NCBI RefSeq assembly: GCF_002120225.1 | Contig: NZ_LAPZ01000003.1 | Location: forward strand, 421,149-485,148 | Direction of reading: 5' to 3' | DNA from: Tenacibaculum holothuriorum | GTDB taxonomy: Bacteria; Bacteroidota; Bacteroidia; Flavobacteriales; Flavobacteriaceae | DNA: 64,000 nt | In this document: one piece after another, positions 54,630 to 62,107 of the stretch | How the letters are laid out: every line of letters starts with the position of its first letter | How positions within the stretch are numbered: the stretch's first letter is position 1 | Notes under the pieces: generated by a model | The model's database searches: none | Seen by the model: the letters and a program-made list of their open reading frames with translations, nothing else | Told to the model about the DNA's origin: nothing | Made by a program: the position numbers and the translations under genes

Positions 54630-55616
54630 ATGATTATGAATGTATTTAAGAGATTTTTTGGGATAGCCCTTTTAGTTTTCACAACAACTTTTTCGTCTTG
54701 TAATAAAGATGAAATCATAATTCCTAACACTACTGTTGCAGATAATAATGACTCTAACAATAACGGAAGTAATGGAAATAATCAATCTCAAGGAGAAGAA
54801 GGTGAAATTACACTGTATAAAATAGCTGGAGAAAATATTAATAAAGTTACCGATTATAAGGTTTCAGGAAAAGATTTAGCATATCAAAAAGATGTTTCGA
54901 AACATAATGAAATTTGGGAATTGGTTAAAAAAATTGTTCCAAAGAATCAACGAGAGAAATTAGGTGAATTTTTAATTTATAATGGAGAACCTACTGGTAG
55001 TGCTGGTTTTGTTGTACAAATTAAGAAAGATTTATCTAGCTGGAAAATGGGGATAGCAATTAACTACGCCTATGAAGGTGGTTTTAATGCTAATGGTGAG
55101 CTTGCTTATACTATTATCCATGAATTTGGACATGTACTAACATTAAACGATACGCAGTTAGTAGCAAGTCAAAGTAATTGTAACACTTATAATCCAGGAG
55201 AAGGTTGTGCAAAAAGCAACTCTTATATTAATGAATTATACCAAAAACACTGGAAAGATATTTGGAATGAATATCAATCTGCAAAAAACAAAGGACAAGA
55301 AGAGTTACGTACTTTTTATGAAAAGTATAAAAATCGTTATGTAACTGCTTATGCAGCCACAAATCCGCCAGAAGACATTGCCGAAGTATTTGCAACTTTT
55401 GTAACAAGAAAAGACAAACCTAAAGGAAACACTATTGCTGAGAAAAAAATACTGTTAATGTATAACAGATCAGAATTAGTTGCTTTTAGAGACCATATTC
55501 GCAAGAATTTAAACTTACGAGGTAGAGGAACTAAACCAGCATTTATTTTACCAGAACCAGGTTCTTGGAAACAAGCTAACAAAATTGGTAAATCTTGTAG
55601 AACTCATAAACATTAA
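54630..55616 (+). CDS. putative zinc metalloprotease lipoprotein
   Basis: A lipoprotein signal (TTTFSSCNKD) is followed by a low-complexity Asn/Ser linker (residues 36-60), then a domain with zinc motif YTIIHEFGHVLTL (HEFGH near 164-168). About 85 residues later comes PPEDIAEVFATFV, whose Glu is a likely third ligand, as in gluzincin-type proteases. It is not a family I can name. Two ATGs (54630 and 54636) are possible starts. The gene is divergent from the ECF sigma factor and may be one of its targets. It would be outer-membrane-anchored, possibly surface-exposed. Confidence 0.72.
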   Translation: MIMNVFKRFFGIALLVFTTTFSSCNKDEIIIPNTTVADNNDSNNNGSNGNNQSQGEEGEITLYKIAGENINKVTDYKVSGKDLAYQKDVSKHNEIWELVKKIVPKNQREKLGEFLIYNGEPTGSAGFVVQIKKDLSSWKMGIAINYAYEGGFNANGELAYTIIHEFGHVLTLNDTQLVASQSNCNTYNPGEGCAKSNSYINELYQKHWKDIWNEYQSAKNKGQEELRTFYEKYKNRYVTAYAATNPPEDIAEVFATFVTRKDKPKGNTIAEKKILLMYNRSELVAFRDHIRKNLNLRGRGTKPAFILPEPGSWKQANKIGKSCRTHKH

Positions 55617-55624
55617 TAAAACAA

Positions 55625-55683
55625 AAGCGCCTTAAGATAGCATCCTCTTAATGCTTACCCCTTTAATCTTTTGGCGCTTCTTA
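55625..55683 (+). terminator. terminator-like stem-loop after protease gene
   Basis: AAGCGCC (55625-55631) pairs with GGCGCTT (55673-55679) across a long loop. No long T run follows, so efficiency is doubtful. Confidence 0.4.
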
Positions 55684-55693
55684 AGCTTAAAAG

Positions 55694-56080
55694 ATGAAAT
55701 ATTTACTTATCTGTTTATCATTCTGTTTGTTTTCTTGTAAGGCTCAAAAAAATATAATCCAACAAAGCTTTTTGTACTACGGAAAAACAGCTTGTTTAGG
55801 TAAATGTCCTGTGTTTGACTTATACATTTACCCTAATGGAAATGTAGTTTATATAGGGGTGGAAAATGTTAACACCCTTGGACAAAAAAACTTCACTTGC
55901 ACAAAAAAAGAAATAGAATTGATAAAAAATGAACTCAATAAACTTAGTATAAATAATAATACTAAAACAGTAAGAGATTTACCTAATACAATTATTAAGT
56001 ATAACGGAAATAAACTCATTATTCGAAACAATAAACAAATTGAGGGACTTAATAAATTGCTGAAAAAGTTTTTTTCATAA
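55694..56080 (+). CDS. DUF6438 lipoprotein
   Basis: A lipoprotein signal (LSFCLFSCKAQ) is followed by the DUF6438 pattern, with two conserved Cys (KTACLGKCPVFDLYIYPNGNVVYIG) and a later Lys-rich helix (KKEIELIKNELNKLSI). At 128 residues it is typical. Function unknown. It is a single gene between a stem-loop and a terminator. Confidence 0.82.
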   Translation: MKYLLICLSFCLFSCKAQKNIIQQSFLYYGKTACLGKCPVFDLYIYPNGNVVYIGVENVNTLGQKNFTCTKKEIELIKNELNKLSINNNTKTVRDLPNTIIKYNGNKLIIRNNKQIEGLNKLLKKFFS

Positions 56081-56112
56081 TAAGGTTTTAAAATTAATCA
56101 CCCTCAAAACAT

Positions 56113-56145
56113 AAGGAACTGTTTTAGGTTGCAGTTCCTTTTTTT
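56113..56145 (+). terminator. terminator after DUF6438 gene
   Basis: AAGGAACTG, 10-base loop, CAGTTCCTT, then a T run. Confidence 0.82.
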
Positions 56146-56176
56146 CAAGAACACACTAATCAATTATACGTAAATA

Positions 56177-58678
56177 ATGAAAAAACAAATTACCCTTTTA
56201 TCTATTTTTATATTGGGGAGTTTTACACTTCAATCTCAAAATTCAGATTGGAGGTCGGCTCCTCTATACAAAGAAAGTAACTATTTTGAAATTGTATCTA
56301 AAAACAAAAAAGCATTAAAAAATGCTCGCTCTAGAAGCGATAGAAATAGTCGAAAAAAAATTAAACAATTTGAGCGTTGGGCTAATTTTTGGAAAGATAG
56401 AATTAAACCCGATGGCTCTTTTGTATCTGCAGCTCATAACTACAACGAGTGGATTAAAGAAAACCAACGTCATTCAAATTTAAGAAGAAGTAGATCTAAT
56501 TCTTGGACTTTAGTTGGACCTGTAAAATTACCTAAATCTTCAGTTTCATTTTATCCAGGAATGGGTAGAATTAACACCGTAGCTTTTAATGGTACAGATA
56601 CACAAACTATGTACGTTGGTACTCCGGGTGGAGGTATTTGGAAAACTACCGATGGCGGTAAAAATTGGAGTGCAAAAGGTGATAACTTTCCCAATATGGG
56701 AGTTTCAGACATTGTAATAAATCCGACTAATACAAATATCTTATACCTTGCTACTGGAGATTGGGATGGCGGACAAAATAGATCTTTAGGAGTTTTAAAA
56801 TCTATTGATGCTGGTGAAACATGGAAAACAACTGGCTTAACATTTACATTAGGGCAAAATAATAAGATAAGTAAATTGTTAATCGACCCTAATAACCCAA
56901 ATACAATTTTTGCTACTACTTTAAATAGTATAAAAAGATCTACCGACGGAGGAAATAGTTGGTCTGATGTATTTACTGAAAACAATGCTACTTTTAACGA
57001 TATAGAATATAAAATAGGAAGCAACACCATAATTTATGCAACTTCAAATGCGGGTAAATTTTATATCTCTACTAACAATGGTAGCTCTTGGTCTGTAGCC
57101 TCTACTCCTAGTAATGATCGAATAGATTTTGCACTTACAGCAAAAGACCCTAATTTAATTTTAACTGTAGATAATGGTGGTGTCGTAAGAAAATCTACAA
57201 ATCAAGGTAACAGCTGGACCACTATTTCTACAATATCAAGTTACGCTTCTCAAGGAGGATATAACATTACCATAGCTGTTTCTCCTTTAGATACTAATTT
57301 AATTTTAGTAGGAGGTATGGAAGGATGGAGATCTAAAAATGGAGGTACAACTTGGGAAAAATATTTAGACGGATATTGGGAAGCAGGTAGTCCTTACTTT
57401 TATGTTCATTCAGATCATCACGATATGATGTTTATTCCAGGAACAAACATTGCTTTTTCTACCAATGATGGAGGTATTTTTAAAGGAGATGCTTCTAAAG
57501 ATACTAAATGGGAAGATTTATCAGAAGGAATTGCAATTACACAATATTACAACGTATCTGGTACTCCTAAAGATGCTGGTAAATTAATTATGGGAGCCCA
57601 AGATAATGACATAGCTATTTATGATGGAAGCAATGGTTTTAAAGGTGAAAATCCTGGAAGTGATGGTGTAGAAGGATTATGGGATTATTCAAACTCTAAT
57701 ATTGCTTGGACTTGTAGCCAAAATGGGGGAATGAATAGAACTCTTGATGGTTTTGCTACTGCTGCGCAAAGAGTGGATACTCCTGGTGGAGCTCCTTTTG
57801 TATGGGAATTAGAAATTCACCCTACAAATCCTCAAACTATTTTTGGTGGATTTTCAGACATTTATAAATCTACTAATCGAGGTGATACTTGGACTAACTT
57901 AAACTCTGGTGTTGGGTCTATAGAATTTATTTCTATCTCTCCTTCAAATCCAAACGTAATTTATGTTTCAGGGCAACTTGGTGTTAAGAAAACTATAAAT
58001 GGCGGTTCAAGTTGGACGAACGTAAACTTACCACAAGGAGGAAATGTAAAAAGTATTGAAGTACACCCTACAAAACCAGAAGAAGTATATATCGCTTATT
58101 CAGGTTATTCTACCGGAAAAGTATATAAATCTGACAACGGAGGTACAAATTGGACAAACATTACAGGTTCGTTACCAAACATTCCTACTCATAAAATAAT
58201 TTATAAAACAGGAAGTAGTGATGGAGAATTATTTTTAGCAACCGACTTAGGGGTATATTATAGAACTAATTCAAAAAATGATTGGGTTCGTTTAGGTAAA
58301 GGATTACCAAATGTTATTGTTCACGATTTAGAAATTCACTACGGAACAGAAAAACTTAGAGCTGCAACTTACGGTAGAGGTGTTTGGGAAACTTCTATAG
58401 AAGCTTCTGCACTAGGTACTGAAGACAACAAATTACCTAATTCAGCAGTAAATCTTTATCCAAACCCTACAAACAACAAACAATTTACTATTAAATTAAA
58501 TAATTTATCGGGTACTAGTAATGTTACTATTTATAATATTATTGGTGGAGTTGTAAAGAATTTCAAATTAGCTAATTCTTCTAAACAAGTAGATTTAAAT
58601 GATTTTTCTAGAGGTTTATATCTTGTAAATATTAAAAATAACGGTAAGACAATTACTAAAAAATTAATTGTACGATAA
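56177..58678 (+). CDS. T9SS-exported Asp-box (BNR/VPS10-like) repeat protein
   Basis: A signal peptide (ending LQSQ) leads into at least nine Asp-box repeats (TDGGKNW, DAGETWK, TDGGNSW, TNNGSSW, TNQGNSW, KNGGTTW, TNRGDTW, INGGSSW, DNGGTNW), which form sortilin- or sialidase-like beta propellers. The last 75 residues (LYPNPTNNKQFTIKL to TKKLIVR) are a type A T9SS sorting domain. No sialidase catalytic Arg triad is evident to me, so a binding or structural role is as likely as hydrolysis. The next gene starts directly after the stop. Confidence 0.87.
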   Translation: MKKQITLLSIFILGSFTLQSQNSDWRSAPLYKESNYFEIVSKNKKALKNARSRSDRNSRKKIKQFERWANFWKDRIKPDGSFVSAAHNYNEWIKENQRHSNLRRSRSNSWTLVGPVKLPKSSVSFYPGMGRINTVAFNGTDTQTMYVGTPGGGIWKTTDGGKNWSAKGDNFPNMGVSDIVINPTNTNILYLATGDWDGGQNRSLGVLKSIDAGETWKTTGLTFTLGQNNKISKLLIDPNNPNTIFATTLNSIKRSTDGGNSWSDVFTENNATFNDIEYKIGSNTIIYATSNAGKFYISTNNGSSWSVASTPSNDRIDFALTAKDPNLILTVDNGGVVRKSTNQGNSWTTISTISSYASQGGYNITIAVSPLDTNLILVGGMEGWRSKNGGTTWEKYLDGYWEAGSPYFYVHSDHHDMMFIPGTNIAFSTNDGGIFKGDASKDTKWEDLSEGIAITQYYNVSGTPKDAGKLIMGAQDNDIAIYDGSNGFKGENPGSDGVEGLWDYSNSNIAWTCSQNGGMNRTLDGFATAAQRVDTPGGAPFVWELEIHPTNPQTIFGGFSDIYKSTNRGDTWTNLNSGVGSIEFISISPSNPNVIYVSGQLGVKKTINGGSSWTNVNLPQGGNVKSIEVHPTKPEEVYIAYSGYSTGKVYKSDNGGTNWTNITGSLPNIPTHKIIYKTGSSDGELFLATDLGVYYRTNSKNDWVRLGKGLPNVIVHDLEIHYGTEKLRAATYGRGVWETSIEASALGTEDNKLPNSAVNLYPNPTNNKQFTIKLNNLSGTSNVTIYNIIGGVVKNFKLANSSKQVDLNDFSRGLYLVNIKNNGKTITKKLIVR

Positions 58679-59119
58679 ATGATTAAAAAGATCTTAATAT
58701 TAATTAGTGCTTTATTTATTTTGAGTAGTTGCAAGAGTAATTTAGAAGTTCTTTCTGCTAAGAAAAAAATAGTATATCCTGGCTTAGCAAATCAAAAACC
58801 ATATACCAAGTTTGTTATCGAAATAAAAGCAAAAAATCCTGTAATTGCTAAAATAGATAGTATTGTTTTAGTTGAAAATAACAAATGTTATAAAGTTGAT
58901 TTTTTGTTGAGCTCTAAAACATCTGCTACTTTTTTAAAAGAAGTTAGCAAAAGCGGAAATTACTCTATTGAAGCCTTATTAAAAGAAGGTAAATATAAAG
59001 AGCTTAATAATTGTTCTAATGCTGAAAATGGAAAGCTAACTATTTTTTATAAAATAAATAATGAAAACAAAAAATTAGAAGTTGATTCTTTTACAACCGA
59101 AAAAGAATTTAAAAGATAA
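58679..59119 (+). CDS. small lipoprotein downstream of Asp-box protein
   Basis: A lipoprotein signal (ILSSCKS) with Cys near residue 18 starts a 146-residue beta-rich protein (IVYPGLANQKPYTKFVIEIKAK and ATFLKEVSKSGNYSIEALLKEG) that I cannot assign. Its start codon abuts the stop of the preceding gene, so it is co-translated with the Asp-box protein and may help its export or anchor it. A strong terminator follows. Confidence 0.7.
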   Translation: MIKKILILISALFILSSCKSNLEVLSAKKKIVYPGLANQKPYTKFVIEIKAKNPVIAKIDSIVLVENNKCYKVDFLLSSKTSATFLKEVSKSGNYSIEALLKEGKYKELNNCSNAENGKLTIFYKINNENKKLEVDSFTTEKEFKR

Positions 59120-59156
59120 TTTTAGCCCCTCACTTTTCTTTCCCTTTTATTAAACG

Positions 59157-59185
59157 AAAGAGCCATACAAATTGTATGGCTCTTT
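59157..59185. terminator. bidirectional terminator
   Basis: AAAGAGCCATACAA and TTGTATGGCTCTTT form a long stem (effective loop about CAAATTG). It serves the lipoprotein gene and the convergent OmpA-family gene. Confidence 0.85.
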
Positions 59186-59192
59186 TAACTTA

Positions 59193-61151
59193 TTATTCTT
59201 TTTGATTGGTTACTTTAACATTGTCTCCTCCTTTTACAATATAAAAATAAGAACGTCTATTTAACTGATGTTCTTCTTTTGAACATTTCTTTTGATTAGC
59301 ATCATCACAATGATTTAGCAATTGATCTTCTCCATAACCAATAGCACTTTGAATTCTTTCTGGAGTTATTCCTCTAGATAAAATATAATCTCTAGTAGAT
59401 TTTGCCCTTCTATCAGATAATTTTCGGTTATAATCTTTGGTTCCTCTACTATCGGTATGAGATTCTATTTTTATAACCATTTCTGGATGATTCTTTAATA
59501 CCGAAACAATATGCTCTAATTCATACTCAGCATCTTCTCTAATATTGTATAAATCGAAATCAAAATAAATAGGTCGAATTACAATTTGATCTTCTACTAT
59601 TAAAGATTCTAATTGTAAATCTTGAATAATTGATTTCTTGTCAACATCTAATGTAGTCGTAGCTTTTGTAGCATTTCTATAATCTTCTTTAGAGGCTACT
59701 ATAGTAAAAATTTTATCACAATCTACCTGCTTAAACATATATTTACCATCGGCTTTCGTGATTTGTTGGGCAACTTGTTTTCCTTCTTCATCCATTAACC
59801 TAACGATAACTTCGCTAATAGGTTTACCTGTTTTTTTATCAGTAATTACTCCTGTAATATCTTCTTTACAACGATAAATTAAAAAACTATAAATATCATC
59901 ATCTCCTTTTCCTCCTTCTCTATTTGATGAAAAGAATCCGCTACTTAATTCTTCATTAATCACAAAAGCGAAATCATCTAACGGACCATTTACCGGACTT
60001 CCTAAATTTACTGGATTTGTGTACTGTCCGTTATTTCTTTTTGATTCAAAAACATCTAAAGCTCCTAAACCTAAATGACCATCAGAAGCAAAATATAGCA
60101 CATCATTACTACCAACATATGGAAACATTTCTCTTCCTTCTGTATTAATAGTTTTACCTAAATTTTGTACCTCTCCATAAGATCCATCTTCATTAATTGC
60201 TACTTTATAAATATCCGTAGCTCCAATACCTCCTGGCATGTCCGAAACAAAATATAATGTTTTTTCATCTGGACTTAATGCGGGATGCCCGCAAGAATAA
60301 TCATTATTATTAAACGGTAGTTCTTTTATTTCTCCCCAAATTCCATTTTCCTTCTTTGCTTTATAAACCTTTAAATGCGTAACTCTTTTTTCGTCTCCTC
60401 TTAATTTTCTTCCATCGTAATTATCGCGAGTAAAATACATAGTATTACCATCTGAGGTTAATATCGCATTAGACTCATGATAACGAGTGTTAACACTTAT
60501 TAATTTCTCTACATTATCTACATCAAGAACATGGTTTAGATTATCAAAAATTTCTTTGGAAGTATACATATTTAGATAAGGCTGATCATTCCATTTATAC
60601 AGCTTTTTATCGTATTTAGTACCTTCTGGTCGTGTAGATGCAAAGTATAATTTATCTCCATAAATAAATCCTCCAAAATCAGAATATTCAGTATTTGAAG
60701 ATAAGTTATGAATGTTTACAAACGTTTTTTCTTTATTCGTATAATTCACAAAGTAATCTTCATTATTATCTAGGGCTATCGCTCTACTATCGTCTCCTTT
60801 TACTTCTTTTAATTTTCGCAACCAAGTATCTGACTCTTTTACTTTTCCGTTACTTTTTAATACTTGTGCATACCTAAAAATATGTTCTGGAGAAATTGAT
60901 GGCAACTCATAATTATCCATCATTTTTTTATACCACTTCTCTGCTTTTTTAGGTTCGATATTAAAATAATAAGAGTCTCCTAACCTACTTAATATAGTTT
61001 GAGAAGAGTCTCCCTTTTTATATAAAATTTCATATAACTCAGCAGATTTCTTGTACGCGTATTCATTAAAATATCGGTTAGCAGCGTATCTTCTTTGTGA
61101 ATAACCAATAGTTGTTGATAATATTAACGTGAATAGTATTATTTTTCTCAT
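59193..61151 (-). CDS. OmpA-family protein with TPR and PD40 repeats
   Basis: A signal peptide (ending IGYSQ) is followed by TPR-like repeats (25-130: SAELYEILYKKGD, KKAEKWYKKMMDN), PD40 propeller blades (about 160-420: CGHPALSPDEKTLYFVSDMPGG), a carboxypeptidase-regulatory-like domain (430-520: ITGVITDKKTGKPISEVIVRL) and a C-terminal OmpA peptidoglycan-binding domain (540-640: IKIESHTDSRGTKDYNRKLSDRRAKST). Such proteins (SprE/PorE-like) often accompany PorP and large adhesins in T9SS and gliding operons. It lies at the 3' end of this operon, ten bases after the PorP-like gene. Confidence 0.88.
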   Translation of the reverse strand: MRKIILFTLILSTTIGYSQRRYAANRYFNEYAYKKSAELYEILYKKGDSSQTILSRLGDSYYFNIEPKKAEKWYKKMMDNYELPSISPEHIFRYAQVLKSNGKVKESDTWLRKLKEVKGDDSRAIALDNNEDYFVNYTNKEKTFVNIHNLSSNTEYSDFGGFIYGDKLYFASTRPEGTKYDKKLYKWNDQPYLNMYTSKEIFDNLNHVLDVDNVEKLISVNTRYHESNAILTSDGNTMYFTRDNYDGRKLRGDEKRVTHLKVYKAKKENGIWGEIKELPFNNNDYSCGHPALSPDEKTLYFVSDMPGGIGATDIYKVAINEDGSYGEVQNLGKTINTEGREMFPYVGSNDVLYFASDGHLGLGALDVFESKRNNGQYTNPVNLGSPVNGPLDDFAFVINEELSSGFFSSNREGGKGDDDIYSFLIYRCKEDITGVITDKKTGKPISEVIVRLMDEEGKQVAQQITKADGKYMFKQVDCDKIFTIVASKEDYRNATKATTTLDVDKKSIIQDLQLESLIVEDQIVIRPIYFDFDLYNIREDAEYELEHIVSVLKNHPEMVIKIESHTDSRGTKDYNRKLSDRRAKSTRDYILSRGITPERIQSAIGYGEDQLLNHCDDANQKKCSKEEHQLNRRSYFYIVKGGDNVKVTNQKE

Positions 61152-61161
61152 ACGTATAGGT

Positions 61162-62085
61162 TTAGAAGAATCTAGGTGATTTCATTACTTGCTCTCTAAA
61201 TATTTCCCATCGAAGCATAACTTCGTAAGTTCCTGAATTATAATTGCTCAGATTTGAAGTTGTTAAATCGTATGCAAATCCTATATGAAAACTGTCATTT
61301 GCTTGAAATCCTAATAATGCACTGATAGAATCATCCCATCTCCAAGCAACTCCAGCTCTAAATTTTTTATTGAATAAAAAGTTGGCAGAAACATCTAACG
61401 ACAATGGTGCACCATTTACAACTTTTGTTAAAACTGCTGGCTTAAATTTTATATTTTCATTTAAATCGAAAACATATCCACCTATAAAGAAAAAGTGCAA
61501 TCTTTCTGTAGCTACATCACCTCCATTAAAATTATCGTCATAATGTTCGGTTCTTAAAATATTTGGAATAGCTGCTCCTAAATACCATTTAGGTGTGTGA
61601 TAATAAATACCAGCTCCTATAGTTGGTAAAAATCTACTAATATTTGCAGCAAATGCTCTATCGGGTCTTTCTGATCGCCCTTTTGACCAATCGACATTTA
61701 ATTGTCTACCCCCTAACTTTAGACCAAATGCTAAATTACCTTCTTCACTAGTTCTTACTGTATAAGATGCATTTACATCCAAATAAATTTCACTAGCAGG
61801 GCCAATTCTATCATTGGTTAAATTTACTCCTAATCCAACTCCGCTATATCCTAAAGGTGTATCATAACTTAATGTTTGTGTATCTGGAGCACCATCAAGT
61901 CCCACCCATTGAGTTCGGGCTAAACCTGTAATTACCGTATGACCTCTCGAACCTACATATGCAGGGTTTACACTCATAGTATTATACATATACTGAGTAT
62001 ATTGAGGGTCTTGTTGTGAATGCATTGTTAAAATTGAAAAAAATGCAATCAAAAAAAGTGTGATGTTATTATGAATTTTATTCAT
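61162..62085 (-). CDS. PorP/SprF family outer-membrane protein
   Basis: A signal peptide (LTMHSQ) is followed by the family hallmark QDPQYTQYMYNTMSVNPAYVGSRG and a barrel of beta strands. PorP/SprF proteins help deliver and anchor adhesins with type B sorting domains at the cell surface. At about 307 residues it is typical. I use the ATG at 62085; the frame stays open to 62157, but that overlaps the adhesin stop and lies before the signal peptide. It sits between adhesin and OmpA-family genes. Confidence 0.92.
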   Translation of the reverse strand: MNKIHNNITLFLIAFFSILTMHSQQDPQYTQYMYNTMSVNPAYVGSRGHTVITGLARTQWVGLDGAPDTQTLSYDTPLGYSGVGLGVNLTNDRIGPASEIYLDVNASYTVRTSEEGNLAFGLKLGGRQLNVDWSKGRSERPDRAFAANISRFLPTIGAGIYYHTPKWYLGAAIPNILRTEHYDDNFNGGDVATERLHFFFIGGYVFDLNENIKFKPAVLTKVVNGAPLSLDVSANFLFNKKFRAGVAWRWDDSISALLGFQANDSFHIGFAYDLTTSNLSNYNSGTYEVMLRWEIFREQVMKSPRFF

Positions 62086-62107
62086 ATAATTATTCCTTAG
62101 TTCTATT

